Positions 35,379 to 46,609 of a DNA stretch of 64,000 nt are shown in pieces. The stretch's first letter is position 1. Each line of letters opens with the position of its first letter. Both the position numbers and the translations under genes were made by a program. The stretch covers positions 59,910,942 through 59,974,941 of the forward strand of contig NC_050099.1 in NCBI RefSeq assembly GCF_902167145.1. Reading direction: 5' to 3'. Under the pieces are notes generated by a model. That model was not told where the DNA came from. It did no database searches and saw only the letters and a program-made list of their open reading frames with translations. The stretch comes from Zea mays. Taxonomy: Eukaryota > Streptophyta > Magnoliopsida > Poales > Poaceae.

Positions 35379-37619
35379 GCTGGCGCGCCAGGTAAGGGGT
35401 GTGTCATCGATCCAAGCTAGCTCAATGGCCGTCACCTTTCGGCACAAGATCACCATCCGCCTCGGCTCCATGTTCTGCTTTGGAACAATCTCATCTGTAG
35501 CGGATGAAGAGGGAACCCCCAAGTCGTGGGAAGTCAATTGATGGCTTGACGAAGGATCACCAACCGGAACAACCCGCAATGCATCAGTGGGAACCAAGTC
35601 AGTGTCATCAGCAGAAGCCAGAACTCTGTCATCAGGTGCGCTGGCCTCTAAAGCGACTCCTTGACCCAAGGCTTGGGCTATCGCCATGCAACCAGAATGT
35701 GGAGGAGAAGACCCTACGTGAACATCCATGGAAGTGTGGGAGGGAGAACCCACTCGGACACCCTCGGGGGCTGGGTCACAACTTGCGCTACCCATCCGAG
35801 CTGGATCATCTCCGGCAACACCCTCGGGGGCTGGGTAAGCGCCAGCACCATCCTTAAGGGCCAAGTTCTCTGCAACAGCCACCTCTAAGGCTGAAGGACC
35901 CTCAGTCACTTCCGTGGGAGCAGTGCAATCCAGCCCAGCCTCCTGACCCTCAAGACCGCGCTCTAAGGTCGATGAGGCGCGGGACGCTGCCCGGGATGAC
36001 CCCAACCCGGCATCGGGCACATCAGCGCAAACATCCATCGCGCCACCATCTGCCGGCTCTAACAACAGATCTTCTGGAACCATGTCTTCAAGAGTCTGAT
36101 CGAAGTTCGTCAGAGATAATTCTTGTAGACCAATGAGGGCAGACAAAGTAGGAGAAGGAACACCGCTACTTTCCCCACTAGCTATGTAACGCCGGCTATT
36201 CTTCCGAATCAGAGGGATTTCATCCTCTTCTTCATCATCTTCATCAACAACACGGACAGTACACCCATTGGGGTCAACTTCAGCAGGATCACACCCATTG
36301 GGGTCAGCAGCAGTCAGATCACGACCATCGGTTTCAGCTTCAGTAAAGACAGGCACTGGCACTTCCTCAGCAGCAGAAGGACCGGCATCCTGATCCAAGC
36401 TAGACACTCGGCGAAGACGTCTCTTCTTCTTTTTCTGCCCCTCAGCAGGAGAAATGGGCTGATTGGCTCGGCAAGGGCGCTTCGGGCGAATACTGTCAGA
36501 CCTCTGAATATCCAAAGCTTCGCTAGCTTCTGGGAAGGGCGCTACCATCTGTGTTTCAGCAGGGGCCGCATCAGAGGAATCTTCAGCTAACATATCCAGC
36601 ATGACACTTATCTCTGCATCACTGGGTTCAAAGGCACCTCAAAATGAACCTGTCTCCTTGTCATCAGGAATTTCTTCTAGTGAGGCAACCAAAGCATTAA
36701 CTTTTTCGGGAGAGGGTCGCACTCTAAGGCCCAAACCACTATCACCGGCAGGAGGATTCGACACAAAACTGGTAAAAGCCTTGGAAGGAGGCAGATTCCA
36801 GGCTGAGTACGCAACAGGAGCGCTGATGTTCGACACCTTGCCTCTGAGTATCATTTCGAGCTGGCTCACCAAGTCCACAGCAGGAATTCTTCTGTTGGTT
36901 ACCCGGGTTGAATCAGCCAAGCCTCGGTACAGATAGGCCGGATACGCTCTTTCTTTCAGCGGCTGAATGTTCTTGAAAACAAAGTCAGCAACCACAACTT
37001 CTGCAGTCAGACCACTTTCTTTCAACAATCCAACTTCAGCTAGCAGAGCCCCTGCCTCAGCCACCTCCTGGTCTGTGGGGGATTCGGTCCAGCTCGGAGT
37101 GCGAACATTCGGCTGTCTCCCTGACCGTGGGGCGAGGGAATTCCCATGATTCTCCATGATGAACCATTCCAGGCGCCATCCCTTGATGCTGTCCTTGAGT
37201 GGGATGTCGAGGTAGTCAGTCTTCCTCCCACGGCACATCTCCAAGCTTGCGCCCCCCACCAACTGGTGCTGCCCTCCGACCATCCCAGGCCGACAGTGGT
37301 ACAAATACTTCCAAAGGCCAAAGTGAGGCAAAACACCAAGGAAGGCTTCGCATAAATGAACAAAAATAGAAACTTGCAGAATGGAATTGGGATTCAGATG
37401 GGTCAGATTTAAGCGATAGAAATCAAGGAGACTGCAGAAGAAAGTAGAAATGGGAAGAGCAATTCCGCGGATAAGAAAGGGAACGTAAATGACGGATTCA
37501 TGGGTGTCTTCTGTCGGAACAGTGACCCCACGACAGATCCGCCACGAACAGAGCTCCTTCGGAGGAAGAACTCCGATAGAAACGAGATGAAGAAGGTCGG
37601 ATTCAGAGACAACAGACAT
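35334..37619 (-). pseudogene. Transposase_28-type gene, antisense to element F, one stop
   Basis: A minus-strand frame of about 760 codons from the ATG at 37619 (MSVVSESDLLHLVSIG) to the stop at 35334, broken by a single in-frame TGA at 36639-36641. The N-terminal third is the plant PF04195 domain: FLIRGIALPISTFFCSLLDF, LTHLNPNSILQVSIFVHLCE, then FGLWKYLYHCRPG and SIKGWRLEWFIMEN. The middle holds PSWTESPTDQEVAEA and a helix-rich stretch; the C-terminal half is acidic and proline-rich (DEDDEEEDEIPL, PKRPCRANQPIS, KKKKRRLRRV), suggesting a nuclear protein. The end runs through the primer site into the 5' LTR. I prefer 37619 over the earlier ATG at 37913, because upstream codons look non-coding and CGCAG at 37625-37629 could be a splice acceptor. 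The function is unknown. Confidence 0.72.
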
Positions 37620-37869
37620 GGTTACCTGCGAAAGGCAACTGACTGTTGGGATCGATGGGGGGAATGACTGCGATGGATGAACTCGAAGCTTTCCGCTTGG
37701 GCACCATGTCAACCTTGCTAGCGAGCGAAGTGGAAGCAATATTGCAGGAGAGCAGAGAAAGCCTGGATGCAGAAAAGCAGAAACTAGGGCACAGAACACG
37801 GAGGCGTGCGACAGTGCAGTACATATGGGGTTTTCCCGGGCCCGGTGCCACTTCCAAACGTTGGCACGC

Positions 37870-38330
37870 CATGTCATCACCCGACCGTTATTTCTGAAAC
37901 GCGGGCGTGCCACATCATCACTCGGCCGTTATTTCCAAAACGGTCGACGCGACCCATTTTAACTCAGCAGTTATTTCTAAAAACGCTGACGTTACCTGAC
38001 TTCACCCGGCCATTGTTTCCAAAGCGGCCGGCGTAGCCCGTTATCACTCGGCTGTTACCTCTAAAACGCCGACGTCGCCATCGATCACTCGGCTGTTACC
38101 GCTAAAACGTCGATGTCGCCATCAGTCACTCGGTTGTTATTCCTAAAGCGGAGACGTGGCTCCAAAGGATTCGGCTGTTACCTCTAAGACGCCGACATCA
38201 CCAGTAATCGCTCAGTCGTTACTTCTAAAACACCGACGTGGCCCACTATCACTCAGCCATTACTTCAAAAAGCGCCAACATCACCAATAATGACTCGGCC
38301 GCTACTACCAAAGCGCCGACGTCGCAAATA
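37870..38330. repeat. Degenerate tandem repeat of about 45-55 bp in element F
   Basis: Repeated units containing CACTCGGCTGTTACCTCTAA followed by AACGCCGACGTCGCCATC, about nine copies with variation. It sits between the two antisense genes. Confidence 0.7.
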
Positions 38331-38666
38331 AAGCAGTCTGAAGCGTGATCCGATGACTCCAAGTTACTACTCAAGTGTTGCAGACAGAAAACATCATCGG
38401 CAGTAAATATTACAACGATCGGCGACTGACCAGAAGGCAAAATAATGAACACAGAAGTGGGACGAAATCATTCTTCATAAGGGAAGCATTACGGAACTTA
38501 CAAATCAACTCATTATGAGCTGATGCCTTCCCTACTACTACATTACATTTCACTAACTATACTACTACCTACTACTACATTACATTTCACTAACTATACT
38601 ACTAGCTACTACTACATTATTTCACTAATACTATTTCTAGTACTAATCTACACTAACATCTAAAAC

Positions 38667-39143
38667 CAGTGGCGTCTAGCCACTGGCCTTGTTGCTGCCC
38701 TTGCTGCTGCCCTTGCTGTCGCCGCCACCATCGCCGCTGCCACTCTTGCTGCTGTCGTCACCGTCCTTGCCGCTCTCGCCGCCGCCGTCACCATCGCCTC
38801 CGTCGTCGTCACCGTCACTGCCATCGCCGCCTCTGCCCTCCTCGGACGGGTCGGAGGAATTCTCCTTGTCCGAGGAGTACTCCGACTCATCCGAGCCCTC
38901 GAGCCCGGCGCACTCGACAGCCCGGATTTAAGTCCATACTTCCGCGGCGATCCCCTGGGAGTCGTCTGAATCATCAGACGACGTCGGGGGAGAGGCAGGA
39001 GCCGGAGAGCCCTCGGACTCGGAGGAGAACTCCTCCTCCGAGTACTCCGAGTCGCCGAAGTCCTCCGAGGGAGGAGTCGGCTCGCGCTTGCGTTTGTCGC
39101 CGGAGTGATGCGAAGGGCCACCACCTTTCTTGCTCTTGCGCAT
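38667..39143 (-). pseudogene. Acidic serine/glycine-rich antisense protein of element F
   Basis: A minus-strand frame starting at the ATG at 39143 (MRKSKKGGGPSHHSGDKRKR) with one in-frame stop (TAA, 38928-38930) and otherwise open to 38667, about 158 codons. After a short basic start it is almost entirely S, E, D and G (EEFSSESEGSPAPASPP; DSDDSQG; then many GDGGG and DDSSKSG groups). No known domain is visible. A TATA box lies about 80 bp upstream on the same strand. It could be a separate gene, or a first exon joined to the downstream Transposase_28 frame; I cannot tell. The low-complexity plus-strand frames over it are shadows. Confidence 0.5.
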
Positions 39144-39222
39144 GGTGGAGTGGAAGGAAGAAGAGGAGATGAAACAGCAAGCAACAGCAATAAATGTGAA
39201 AATGCTGGAGAAGCAAGAGCAC

Positions 39223-39230
39223 TATTTATA
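39223..39230 (-). promoter_or_regulatory. TATA box of antisense gene in element F
   Basis: TATAAATA on the minus strand (CTTCTATAAATAGTGC), 80 bp upstream of the ATG at 39143. It gives a plausible short leader and points opposite to the element. Confidence 0.6.
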
Positions 39231-39862
39231 GAAGAGGAAGACAACCGCTCACCTCCTACCACAGCCACCGAACAGTCACAAAAATTCAATATGCAATTCA
39301 AACCGTCTGAAGACACGCCAGGCGGCTGACGCCGTTTCACGTAACACGACACCCATTGGGACTCCAGTTAACTGTGCGGGCGATATGATTACACCCGCGG
39401 TCACATCAAGTTACTACTCAGAAGCAGTTTGCTAAACGCTCAGCGTACCAAGCCGTCCCTTGTCTACACCCATTGGGGGTACGCCCAGGAATTATCAGTA
39501 TATTTTCCAAAACTGTCACATCCGTACAGTATATGCAATGAATACTCCAAGACAGAAGAGAGATACCAACAAGGATCAAAGGAAAGCCAAATATAGCCGA
39601 TAAGGTACAAGTCTAATGGACAGAAGCATCAAAGTACGAAGTGACATGAAGACTAGTCAAGGGCCATCTATCAAATGTCCAATCAGTCGCAGGTCAAATA
39701 AATTGCAAGACCTAGCAAGATATGGGCAGATCGCGTATTCAGCCTCAAAGACAAAAATGTGTGCTGACCTCTAAAGCATAGTGTTAATAATATAATGCTG
39801 ATCTCTAAAGGCATTCAACAAAAAGAAAGGATGATTCCCAGAAAAAGGCATGAAATGAAGAC

Positions 39863-39936
39863 CTTCGAGTGGATTATTTTCAAAAATCCACTCGAAGCTC
39901 GGGGGCTACACCAATTGGGTGCACGGTGCACCCAAT
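39863..39936. repeat. Hairpin pair, unit 1, element F
   Basis: Two adjacent inverted repeats: CTTCGAGTGGATT / AATCCACTCGAAG (39863-39897) and ATTGGGTGCAC / GTGCACCCAAT (39914-39936). Both arms are perfect or nearly so. Confidence 0.8.
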
Positions 39937-40063
39937 GAATCATCATCCCCGAAGAAGCAAAATGCTGACCTCTAAAGCATAAGGCAAAATTAAGACAAGG
40001 CTGACCTCTGAAAAAGCACAAGTGGAAGATAAAAGTGATTTCTGATAATACTTGAAGTGAAGA

Positions 40064-40143
40064 CCTTCGAGTGGATTGTTTGCAAAAATCCACTCGAAGC
40101 TCGAGGGCTACACCCATTGGGTGCACCTTCGGTGCACCCAATG
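40064..40143. repeat. Hairpin pair, unit 2, element F
   Basis: The same two hairpins again, about 200 bp on: CTTCGAGTGGATT / AAATCCACTCGAAG and CATTGGGTGCACC-TTC-GGTGCACCCAATG (40115-40143). It lies upstream of the purine tract, so it would be in the 3' part of a sense transcript. Confidence 0.8.
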
Positions 40144-40389
40144 AAGTTTGAAGTCATATAGTACAAAATGCTGACCTCCGAAGCATGAACCTGAGACAGA
40201 ACACCAAATTCTGAGGGATAATAGCAGAAGAAGACAGTAAAAAATCGTTTTAACCGAATCACTCAGAATTCAGAAACAGTGGCCCGGCAGGCTTATTTCC
40301 AAGTCATTCCCTGTTAAAATCAAAGACTGCAAGCTGGACCTAGGATCTTTGGGCCGGTTATTTCAAAATCAACCCAAAGATCGGGGGCT

Positions 40390-41017
40390 TGTGAGGGACA
40401 GATATCCCCCGGGTCCACTAGAAGGATAAAAGACCTCACGAAAGGCCCAAGGGCCCCTTAATTCGTAAGGTCATCCCCTCGTGGGCCAGGGAGGAACAAC
40501 AAGTGGAGCGGATTAACACAAGGCCGGGTCGGCGCAAGCCCAGACGGCCCAACAAACTCGAGCAGTAATCACAACAGTGACCCGACCTTCCCACGTAGGA
40601 GCCCCGTACAACGGAACCAAGCGAAGATGGGTCGGCTGAATTATAGGAGGATAGACTCGGATGGTTCACTATTTCTTAGGCACACGTTGTTATCATATCT
40701 GCATGTAATGCCCCACGGTCGAGTATATAAGGCCTATGGGGCACCCCTTCAGAACAATGACTCACAACTCAGCCATCCACCCCAACTCTCTACGTTCCCC
40801 GCACTAGAGAGCTCCCTTGTAATCCACCGCACAAAACATTCTCACCAGGACATAGGGTGTTACGCATCTCAAAGCGGCCCGAACCTGTACACCATTGTCC
40901 ACTGTTTCTCGTGCATCTGGTACGAACCATCGAGCTACAGTCGGTGACACCGTCCTGCACCTCAAAAGCACCTTAAGGGGTAACCCCGGGTGTGCGGTCG
41001 GACCCAAAACACCGACA
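40390..41017 (+). repeat. 3' LTR of element F
   Basis: Starts TGTGAGGGACAG after the purine tract and ends CACCGACA before the GGCCC duplication. Confidence 0.92.
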
Positions 41018-41309
41018 GGCCCGTCATCCGGGTTGTAGGTGAGGTCGGACGTCGCCTGCCCTTGCTGAGCGTCGTTGTCGTCCTACTGCGTTGCATCGAC
41101 AGCGGCCTGCTGCTCCACCAACTGTTGGACGTCATCATCCTGTTGTGCCTCCTCCGCCATCCTACGAGTGCTCCTCCTCCCCCTCCTCGTCCTCATCACA
41201 CCGCCCACCATCTTTGTCCAACAACCTGCAATTAAGAGTAAGCAAATAAGCACATATAAAAATATGAATTTATAAATAGGTGCGAAATAAAAAAAATATA
41301 GCATTACAT

Positions 41310-44300
41310 CGATTAAAAATAATCTTCATATGTTTCGGGGTTAGCCGGATCATAAGCCTCATCATCACTATCAACCATTTCATAGTCAACACCATCTGAA
41401 GCCGCAAGTTCATCATTAATGTCATTGCCTCAAGTAATTCTAAGTCATTCTCATTTTGCACCTCATCATCCTCCTCATCAACAACCATTTCAATATCTAC
41501 TTCCATTCCGATAGCTTTGGTTAACTCTATTTCAAATTGCCCTTCTAGCCTATCTTCTTGGAAGATCTCTCCATCATATGTGTCCTGGTCTAAGTTATAA
41601 TCTTCATCGTTTGGAACAGGTAATTTACCGTGCGGTCATATCTTATACACAACATCCCAACCCTTAAGATGTTCTTTCGTTTAGCACACATATGGGAGAT
41701 AATACGATTGTATGGCCTGTTGGGCCACGATATAGACATCATCTCCTGGTAAGGTGGAATCCTGTCGAATTTTGACTATCCCAAGATTAGAATGTGTTTG
41801 TCTCGTCACTTTAGGATCAAACCATTGACATTTGAATATCACTGGAGTAAGAGGTTTGGAACCATGTAAATTGAGTTCATATATTCCTTCGATTCGTCCA
41901 AAATACTCGACCTTGTCAAGGCCGGGCGTAAAGATTCCAGAACATGTTGTTTTCGATTGGGTCGACTTTGGTCATAGCTTGTTGTGGTATCCATTGACGT
42001 CATACCTAGAATATTTCCTCACCCTATAAGCAAAGCCATTGGCTACTTGTCTCAACTAGGCACTCATAGACGAATCTCTTTGGCCCTGCAAGTATTCACA
42101 AGTGCAAAGACGCTAAATTGAGTTCATAAACGGATCTCTTTGACAAACTAAGCATGTACCTTATGTTTGAACTAGGAAATGAAATCAGGCCATCCATTTC
42201 CCGCACCCTTTCTAAGAAGGGTATCATATTCTTGTGGAGTTGGGTCCCTTGATCAACGCCAGAATTCATGAAGAAATTGTTCCATGGCGTCACCTTTTCA
42301 AGGTTGGTCAATACATATAGCATGATATGGAACCACTCTCCATGTCTCAGGGTCTTGGTGGTCGAACCACTTGCGCTTCCGAGTTGAGCTCGAAATATGT
42401 TGAGGTTTGATTCATTGCCGCCATCATTGTAACGAGGGGGTGGATTATGCACGCTCAGCAGTTTGCCACCATAGTAAGTTGTTGTGAAGTTTGACACATC
42501 CTCTAGAATGTATGACTCTGCAATGGAAGCCTCGATTTTGCATTTATTTCTACATTTCTTTCGTATAGTCTTTAGACATCTCTCGATTGGATAGCACCAA
42601 CGTCCCTACACGGGCCCCCATTCGTGCCTCATACGGGAGATGAAGAATCAAATGCTGCATTGGATTGAAGAAGTCGGGTGGAAATGTCTTCTCAAGCTTA
42701 CACAGTAACACAGGTGTCAATCTTTCTAAGTCTGCAATCACGGTCCAAGATAACTCTTTTGCACAAAGCTAGCGAAATAAATAGCTCAACTCTAAAAGAG
42801 TTAGCCAGACATGCTCAGGGACATAACCTCGAACCATCACTGGAAGAATCCGTTCAATCAATATGTCAAAGTCATGACTCTTCATCCCTAAGACTCGCAG
42901 AGTAGATAAGTTCACCCCCTACTTAGGTTAGTTGCATACCCATTAGGGAACATCAACATCTTGATCCACTGCAGTACTTCCTTTCTCTGGGCCCTTCTTA
43001 GGATGAAATCGGCCTTAGGCCTTCTCCATGTCTTTCCACCACTAGGTGGCTTCATCTCTTGGTTTGGTCTATCACATAGCGCTGTCAGATCCACTCTTGC
43101 CTTTATATTATCCTTTGACTTATCAGAAATGTCCATAATTATTGCCCAAAGTGCCTCGGCCACATTCTTTTCAATGTGCATCACGTCAATGTTGTGTGTA
43201 AGGAGCAGGTCATGATAATAGGGGAGCTGTGTCAAGCCCAACTTATGTGTCCACATATGCTTCTCACCATATCCCACAAAACCACCTTCTGGACTAGACA
43301 CGAGCCCATCTATCTGTTGACAAATTTCGGCACAAGTCATCATTGCAGGTGGGCGGTCTATTACTACGACACCTTTCGTAAAGTTCTTGATGTCTAAGTG
43401 GAATGGACGGTCAGGAGGGACAAATCGTCGATGTTTATTGAACGACGAATATTTTCCACCCTTCTTCAACCAAATGAAACTAAGAGCTTCCTTGCAAACT
43501 GGGCATGGGAACTTCCATAAACACACTAGGCGCAGAATAGCCCATACGCCGGTAAGTCATGCATGAAGTACTGATACCAAACATGCATTTTGAAGTTTGT
43601 CTTCGTAGCTCGGTCATACGTCCATACCTCGTCCTCCAAAGCATGGACCAATTCATCAATCAAAGGCTCCATGTACACACACATTTTATTCCCCGGGTGT
43701 CCGAGAATTACCAATGACATGAATATGTTTTGTCTTTGAAATCATACACCGAGGGGAGATTTATGGGGATAACAAACACGGGCCAACATGTGTACGGGGC
43801 AGCGCTCATTCCATAGGGATTGAACCATCTGTGGCCAGCGCAACACGTATACTACGAGCCTCTTTGGCTTTCTCACGGTGAATGTCATCAAAGTGTTTCC
43901 ATGCTTCACCATTAGAAGTGTGCACCATCTTGTAAGGATTGTATCGTTTGCCATTTTTGTGCCATGTTATCTATTTCACGGATTCCTCGATCATGTATAG
44001 ATGGTGGATCCTCGATATGAACGGAAGGTGGCGTAGGATTGTCACGGGGATGTCGAGTTGCCTCTTTTGTCCATCACTAGAGTCTACCTCCATGAACCTA
44101 GACAATTTACAATTTGGATAGTACTTTTCCTCTGCGTATTCTTGTCTAAATAACATGCAGCCCTTTGGACAAGCATGTATCTGCTCATACGTCATCTTGA
44201 GTGCATGGAGGAGTTTATGTGCCTCATACATGATCTTTGGCAAAACGTGATCCACCGGAAGCAGGATGCCAATAACTGTCAACAAGCCATCGAATGTGTC

Positions 44301-44808
44301 TCGACTCATGCTATACTGTGACTTGAACGCCATTACACACCCAATGGCATCCAGTTGAGAAACCTTTGTCTAGCCATAAAGGGGCTTCTATGCCGCGTCA
44401 AACATGTCATAGAACGCATTTGCGGTCGGCTCTGGCTCGTCCTCCATACACCCTTCCAGTGAACTGTGCCTCGTGATAGTCGTTCAACATATCCGCTACC
44501 CCAGCATCAACATCATAATCCCCGACACGTTGTCTAACCACCTCCTCTCTCGTATGATGCACTTCACTATGGAAGATCCACCGAGTATAGTCCGGCGTAA
44601 ATCCATTCTTCCAAATATGTTCTACCATGGCCTTCTTTGATTTTCTTTTCTGGTTGGCACATTTGCTACACGGGCATGGGACTAGACTTGCTCCTTTAGC
44701 AGCTTCGCCAAATGCCCGTTCCACGAAAGCATTGGTCTTTCTATTCCATTCAGAGGAGACATCATTCCTTCCTACATGGCCCGTGTACATCGACTCATGG
44801 TCCTCCAT
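41310..44808 (-). pseudogene. TNP2-like transposase of the CACTA element
   Basis: A minus-strand transposase relic. The N-terminal transposase-associated domain is at 44808-44407 (CPCSKCANQKRKSK; HIWKNGFTPDYTRWIFHSE). The TNP2 core (PF02992) spans about 44333-42912: FDGLLTVIGILLPVDHVLP, CPKGCMLFRQEY, VILGHPGNKMCVYMEPLIDE, CPVCKEALSFIWLKKGGKYS and LLLTHNIDVMHIEKNVAEAL. DUF4218-like (PVLLCKLEKTFPPDFFNPMQ, about 42700) and DUF4216-like parts (about 42500-41700) follow. It ends with an acidic tail (VDEEDDEVQNENDLEL) near 41310. At least eight stops or frameshifts interrupt it. In an active element it would cut the CACTA ends; this copy cannot. Confidence 0.82.
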
Positions 44809-45900
44809 ACTCTAACATATATAACCAAGTATAGTTTAATATAAACATGTAATGCATGTATACTACGTTCATACCTTCTAATACTACGTAGATGGTGTTT
44901 ATTTCCTTGCTCTACTCCAATTCGAGACAGAGTTTCGACAGCACCTCCCTGCTGTTCTCCATATACACGTCCTGGCACAGAGAGTGTAATGTCTCTAGAA
45001 CAACGGGGAGGTGACGCTGAAACTCTGTCTCGGACCGGAGTAGAGCATGGAAACTAACACCATCTATGCAACCACGGGCTATCCAAAAAATGTGGACAAC
45101 CCGAAATAGATACATTTGTAGATATGCAAAGATCTGCATATCTACATTGTATCTCTTTCAAACGGAAGACTCCTAACTGGGTTACGTGATCTACAACCAT
45201 GATGCGGAAATAGAGGTTATACCTAGGGTGGCGGTGGAGTCAAACTAGCGGGGCTGTGGTAGGTCGGTGCAGTGGCGACGCGACGCGGTGCAGTCAGACC
45301 CGCAACGGGGGAAGACCTCTGCAAAAAATAAACACAAGCTTGTCAACAAAAAATTTCGGCAGCACGTCCCTCGCACGTGGAGGTTACCAAAACCTACAAA
45401 TAAAAGTAACAACACGATGGTCGTCTATCGCAAATATATTTTCATTCACACGTGTTTGGGTTATATACTACTACCTAGGTTTTATCACAAATTATCAACG
45501 AGACTATAGCCTAACATCCTATCATCTAATCAATAATAAATACAAAGTGACACATAATAAATACAAAGCAAGACCATGGAGAAATTCATGTCTAGACAGT
45601 GGAGATCGTCGGGGGGCTGGGGAAGCCGGTGTGGCACTGACGAGGCACGACGGCGCGACGGTGGTGGTCGGGGCAGAGGATGGACATGGGCGCCGGTGGT
45701 GGTGGGCCAGGCGTGGGTCGTGTGGGGGCGGCGATGGGGAGGCGCACGGTGGAGGTGGCGGTGGGGCCGTGCAGGTGGTGGTGGCGCGGGGCGGAGCTGG
45801 GCCGGGCCGGGCGGTGGTGGTGGCGCGCGGGAAGCGATGGCAGCGTTGGCGGTGAGTGAAAGCGAATAGGCCCGCGAGCACGCGGGTATGATAAGTTCAT
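44809..45900. other. 5' region of the CACTA genes
   Basis: Upstream of the TNP2 start on the minus strand. 45590-45860 is a strongly GC-rich, GGTGG-repetitive stretch with open frames on both strands that I read as low-complexity leader sequence. A partial inverted repeat (GAGACAGAGTTTC / GAAACTCTGTCTC) is at 44932-45035. Confidence 0.5.
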
Positions 45901-46282
45901 TATTTTTGTCGAGTGCCCGCGATCTGGCACTCCGCAAAGATTTTTTAATTTAAAAATACACCTTGCTGAGTGTCCTGGATCTGGCACTCGACAAAGTATA
46001 TTTTTATTTTTTTCTTTTCGCAACCAAACTTTTTGTGGTTTGTTCCTACCCCATGTAGACCTACATGTTCCATTTTGGCACAATTATAAAAGTGTTTGTT
46101 ATAACTATTAGATTTTGTTCGTTGATTTGAATTTCCTCGGATAATTTAGATTTAAACTGCAAGTCACTCGAAAAATAGAAAAGCATGAATGCAAAAATGA
46201 TATCCATGTTATTTAGCACAAGTTACGGCCGATTTAAGGAGGAGATCAGAATTTTCGAGCACCATGCTCACTAAACATGATT

Positions 46283-46297
46283 GTGAACTTGCTATCT
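46283..46297. repeat. Target-site duplication of the LINE, left copy
   Basis: GTGAACTTGCTATCT; the identical 15 bases are at 52613-52627. Confidence 0.9.
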
Positions 46298-46609
46298 TTT
46301 TTTGACGAAGGGGCGAAGCCCCCTATTTCATTAGGAAATAGGAAAGTTCAGTACAACGACACCCATCGCGATCATACGATCCGACAGAACAGCAACTAGG
46401 TCAGATCTCTATCTAGACACCTTGCACTTTCACCCTAGATAAGTAAAGGGCCTAGAATAGAAGATAAAGTTCGACCTGCGACTAGGAACATAAGACTTTC
46501 TTATTTGCAATCATTTCACGACAGATAGGCGCAACAAAAGGCACTGATTCGAACCAACAACCAAAAGTATAGGCTAACACCAACGTCAGAAACCACACTC
46601 CAATTTTGA

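Larger units (their letters stand above)
34751..41017 (+). mobile_element. Element F: LTR retrotransposon with only antisense genes
   Basis: A 6267-bp element with two LTRs of exactly 628 bp (34751-35378, 40390-41017), differing at about 23 positions by eye. The primer site TGGCGCGCCAGGTA follows the left LTR and the purine tract AAAGATCGGGGGCT precedes the right one, so the element reads on the plus strand. Perfect target duplication GGCCC (34746-34750, 41018-41022). No gag, protease, reverse transcriptase or integrase frame is found on the plus strand. The long frames are all on the minus strand: a Transposase_28-type gene (35334-37619) and an acidic, serine-rich protein (about 38667-39143). 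It lies inside the second CACTA gene. Confidence 0.88.
34006..41225 (-). pseudogene. Second CACTA gene (small transposase partner), split by element F
   Basis: A minus-strand gene starting with an exon at 41225, directly after a splice acceptor (TTAATTGCAG). It reads MVGGVMRTRRGRRSTRRMAE..., has an in-frame stop after QQAAVDATQ (about 41083) and continues DDNDAQQGQATSDLTYNPDD to 41018, where element F interrupts it. It resumes at 34750 with GPEAYSNLAIYDFLSEY, then MAHEVHGLDYDPRTEDIDGD and LSQVRARSTSSSPAI to about 34505. A probable later exon follows, an E/R-rich coiled stretch and MQSLGAAHGFAPPPPLLPPV (about 34400-34170). This matches the C-terminal layout I know from proteins encoded beside TNP2 in grass CACTA elements (the TnpA/PTTA side). 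The function, subterminal DNA binding, is inferred. Confidence 0.65.

Noticed and set aside
45256..45937. Overlapping frames rich in G, R, P and H
   Set aside because: GGTGG simple-sequence DNA; open in several frames at once.
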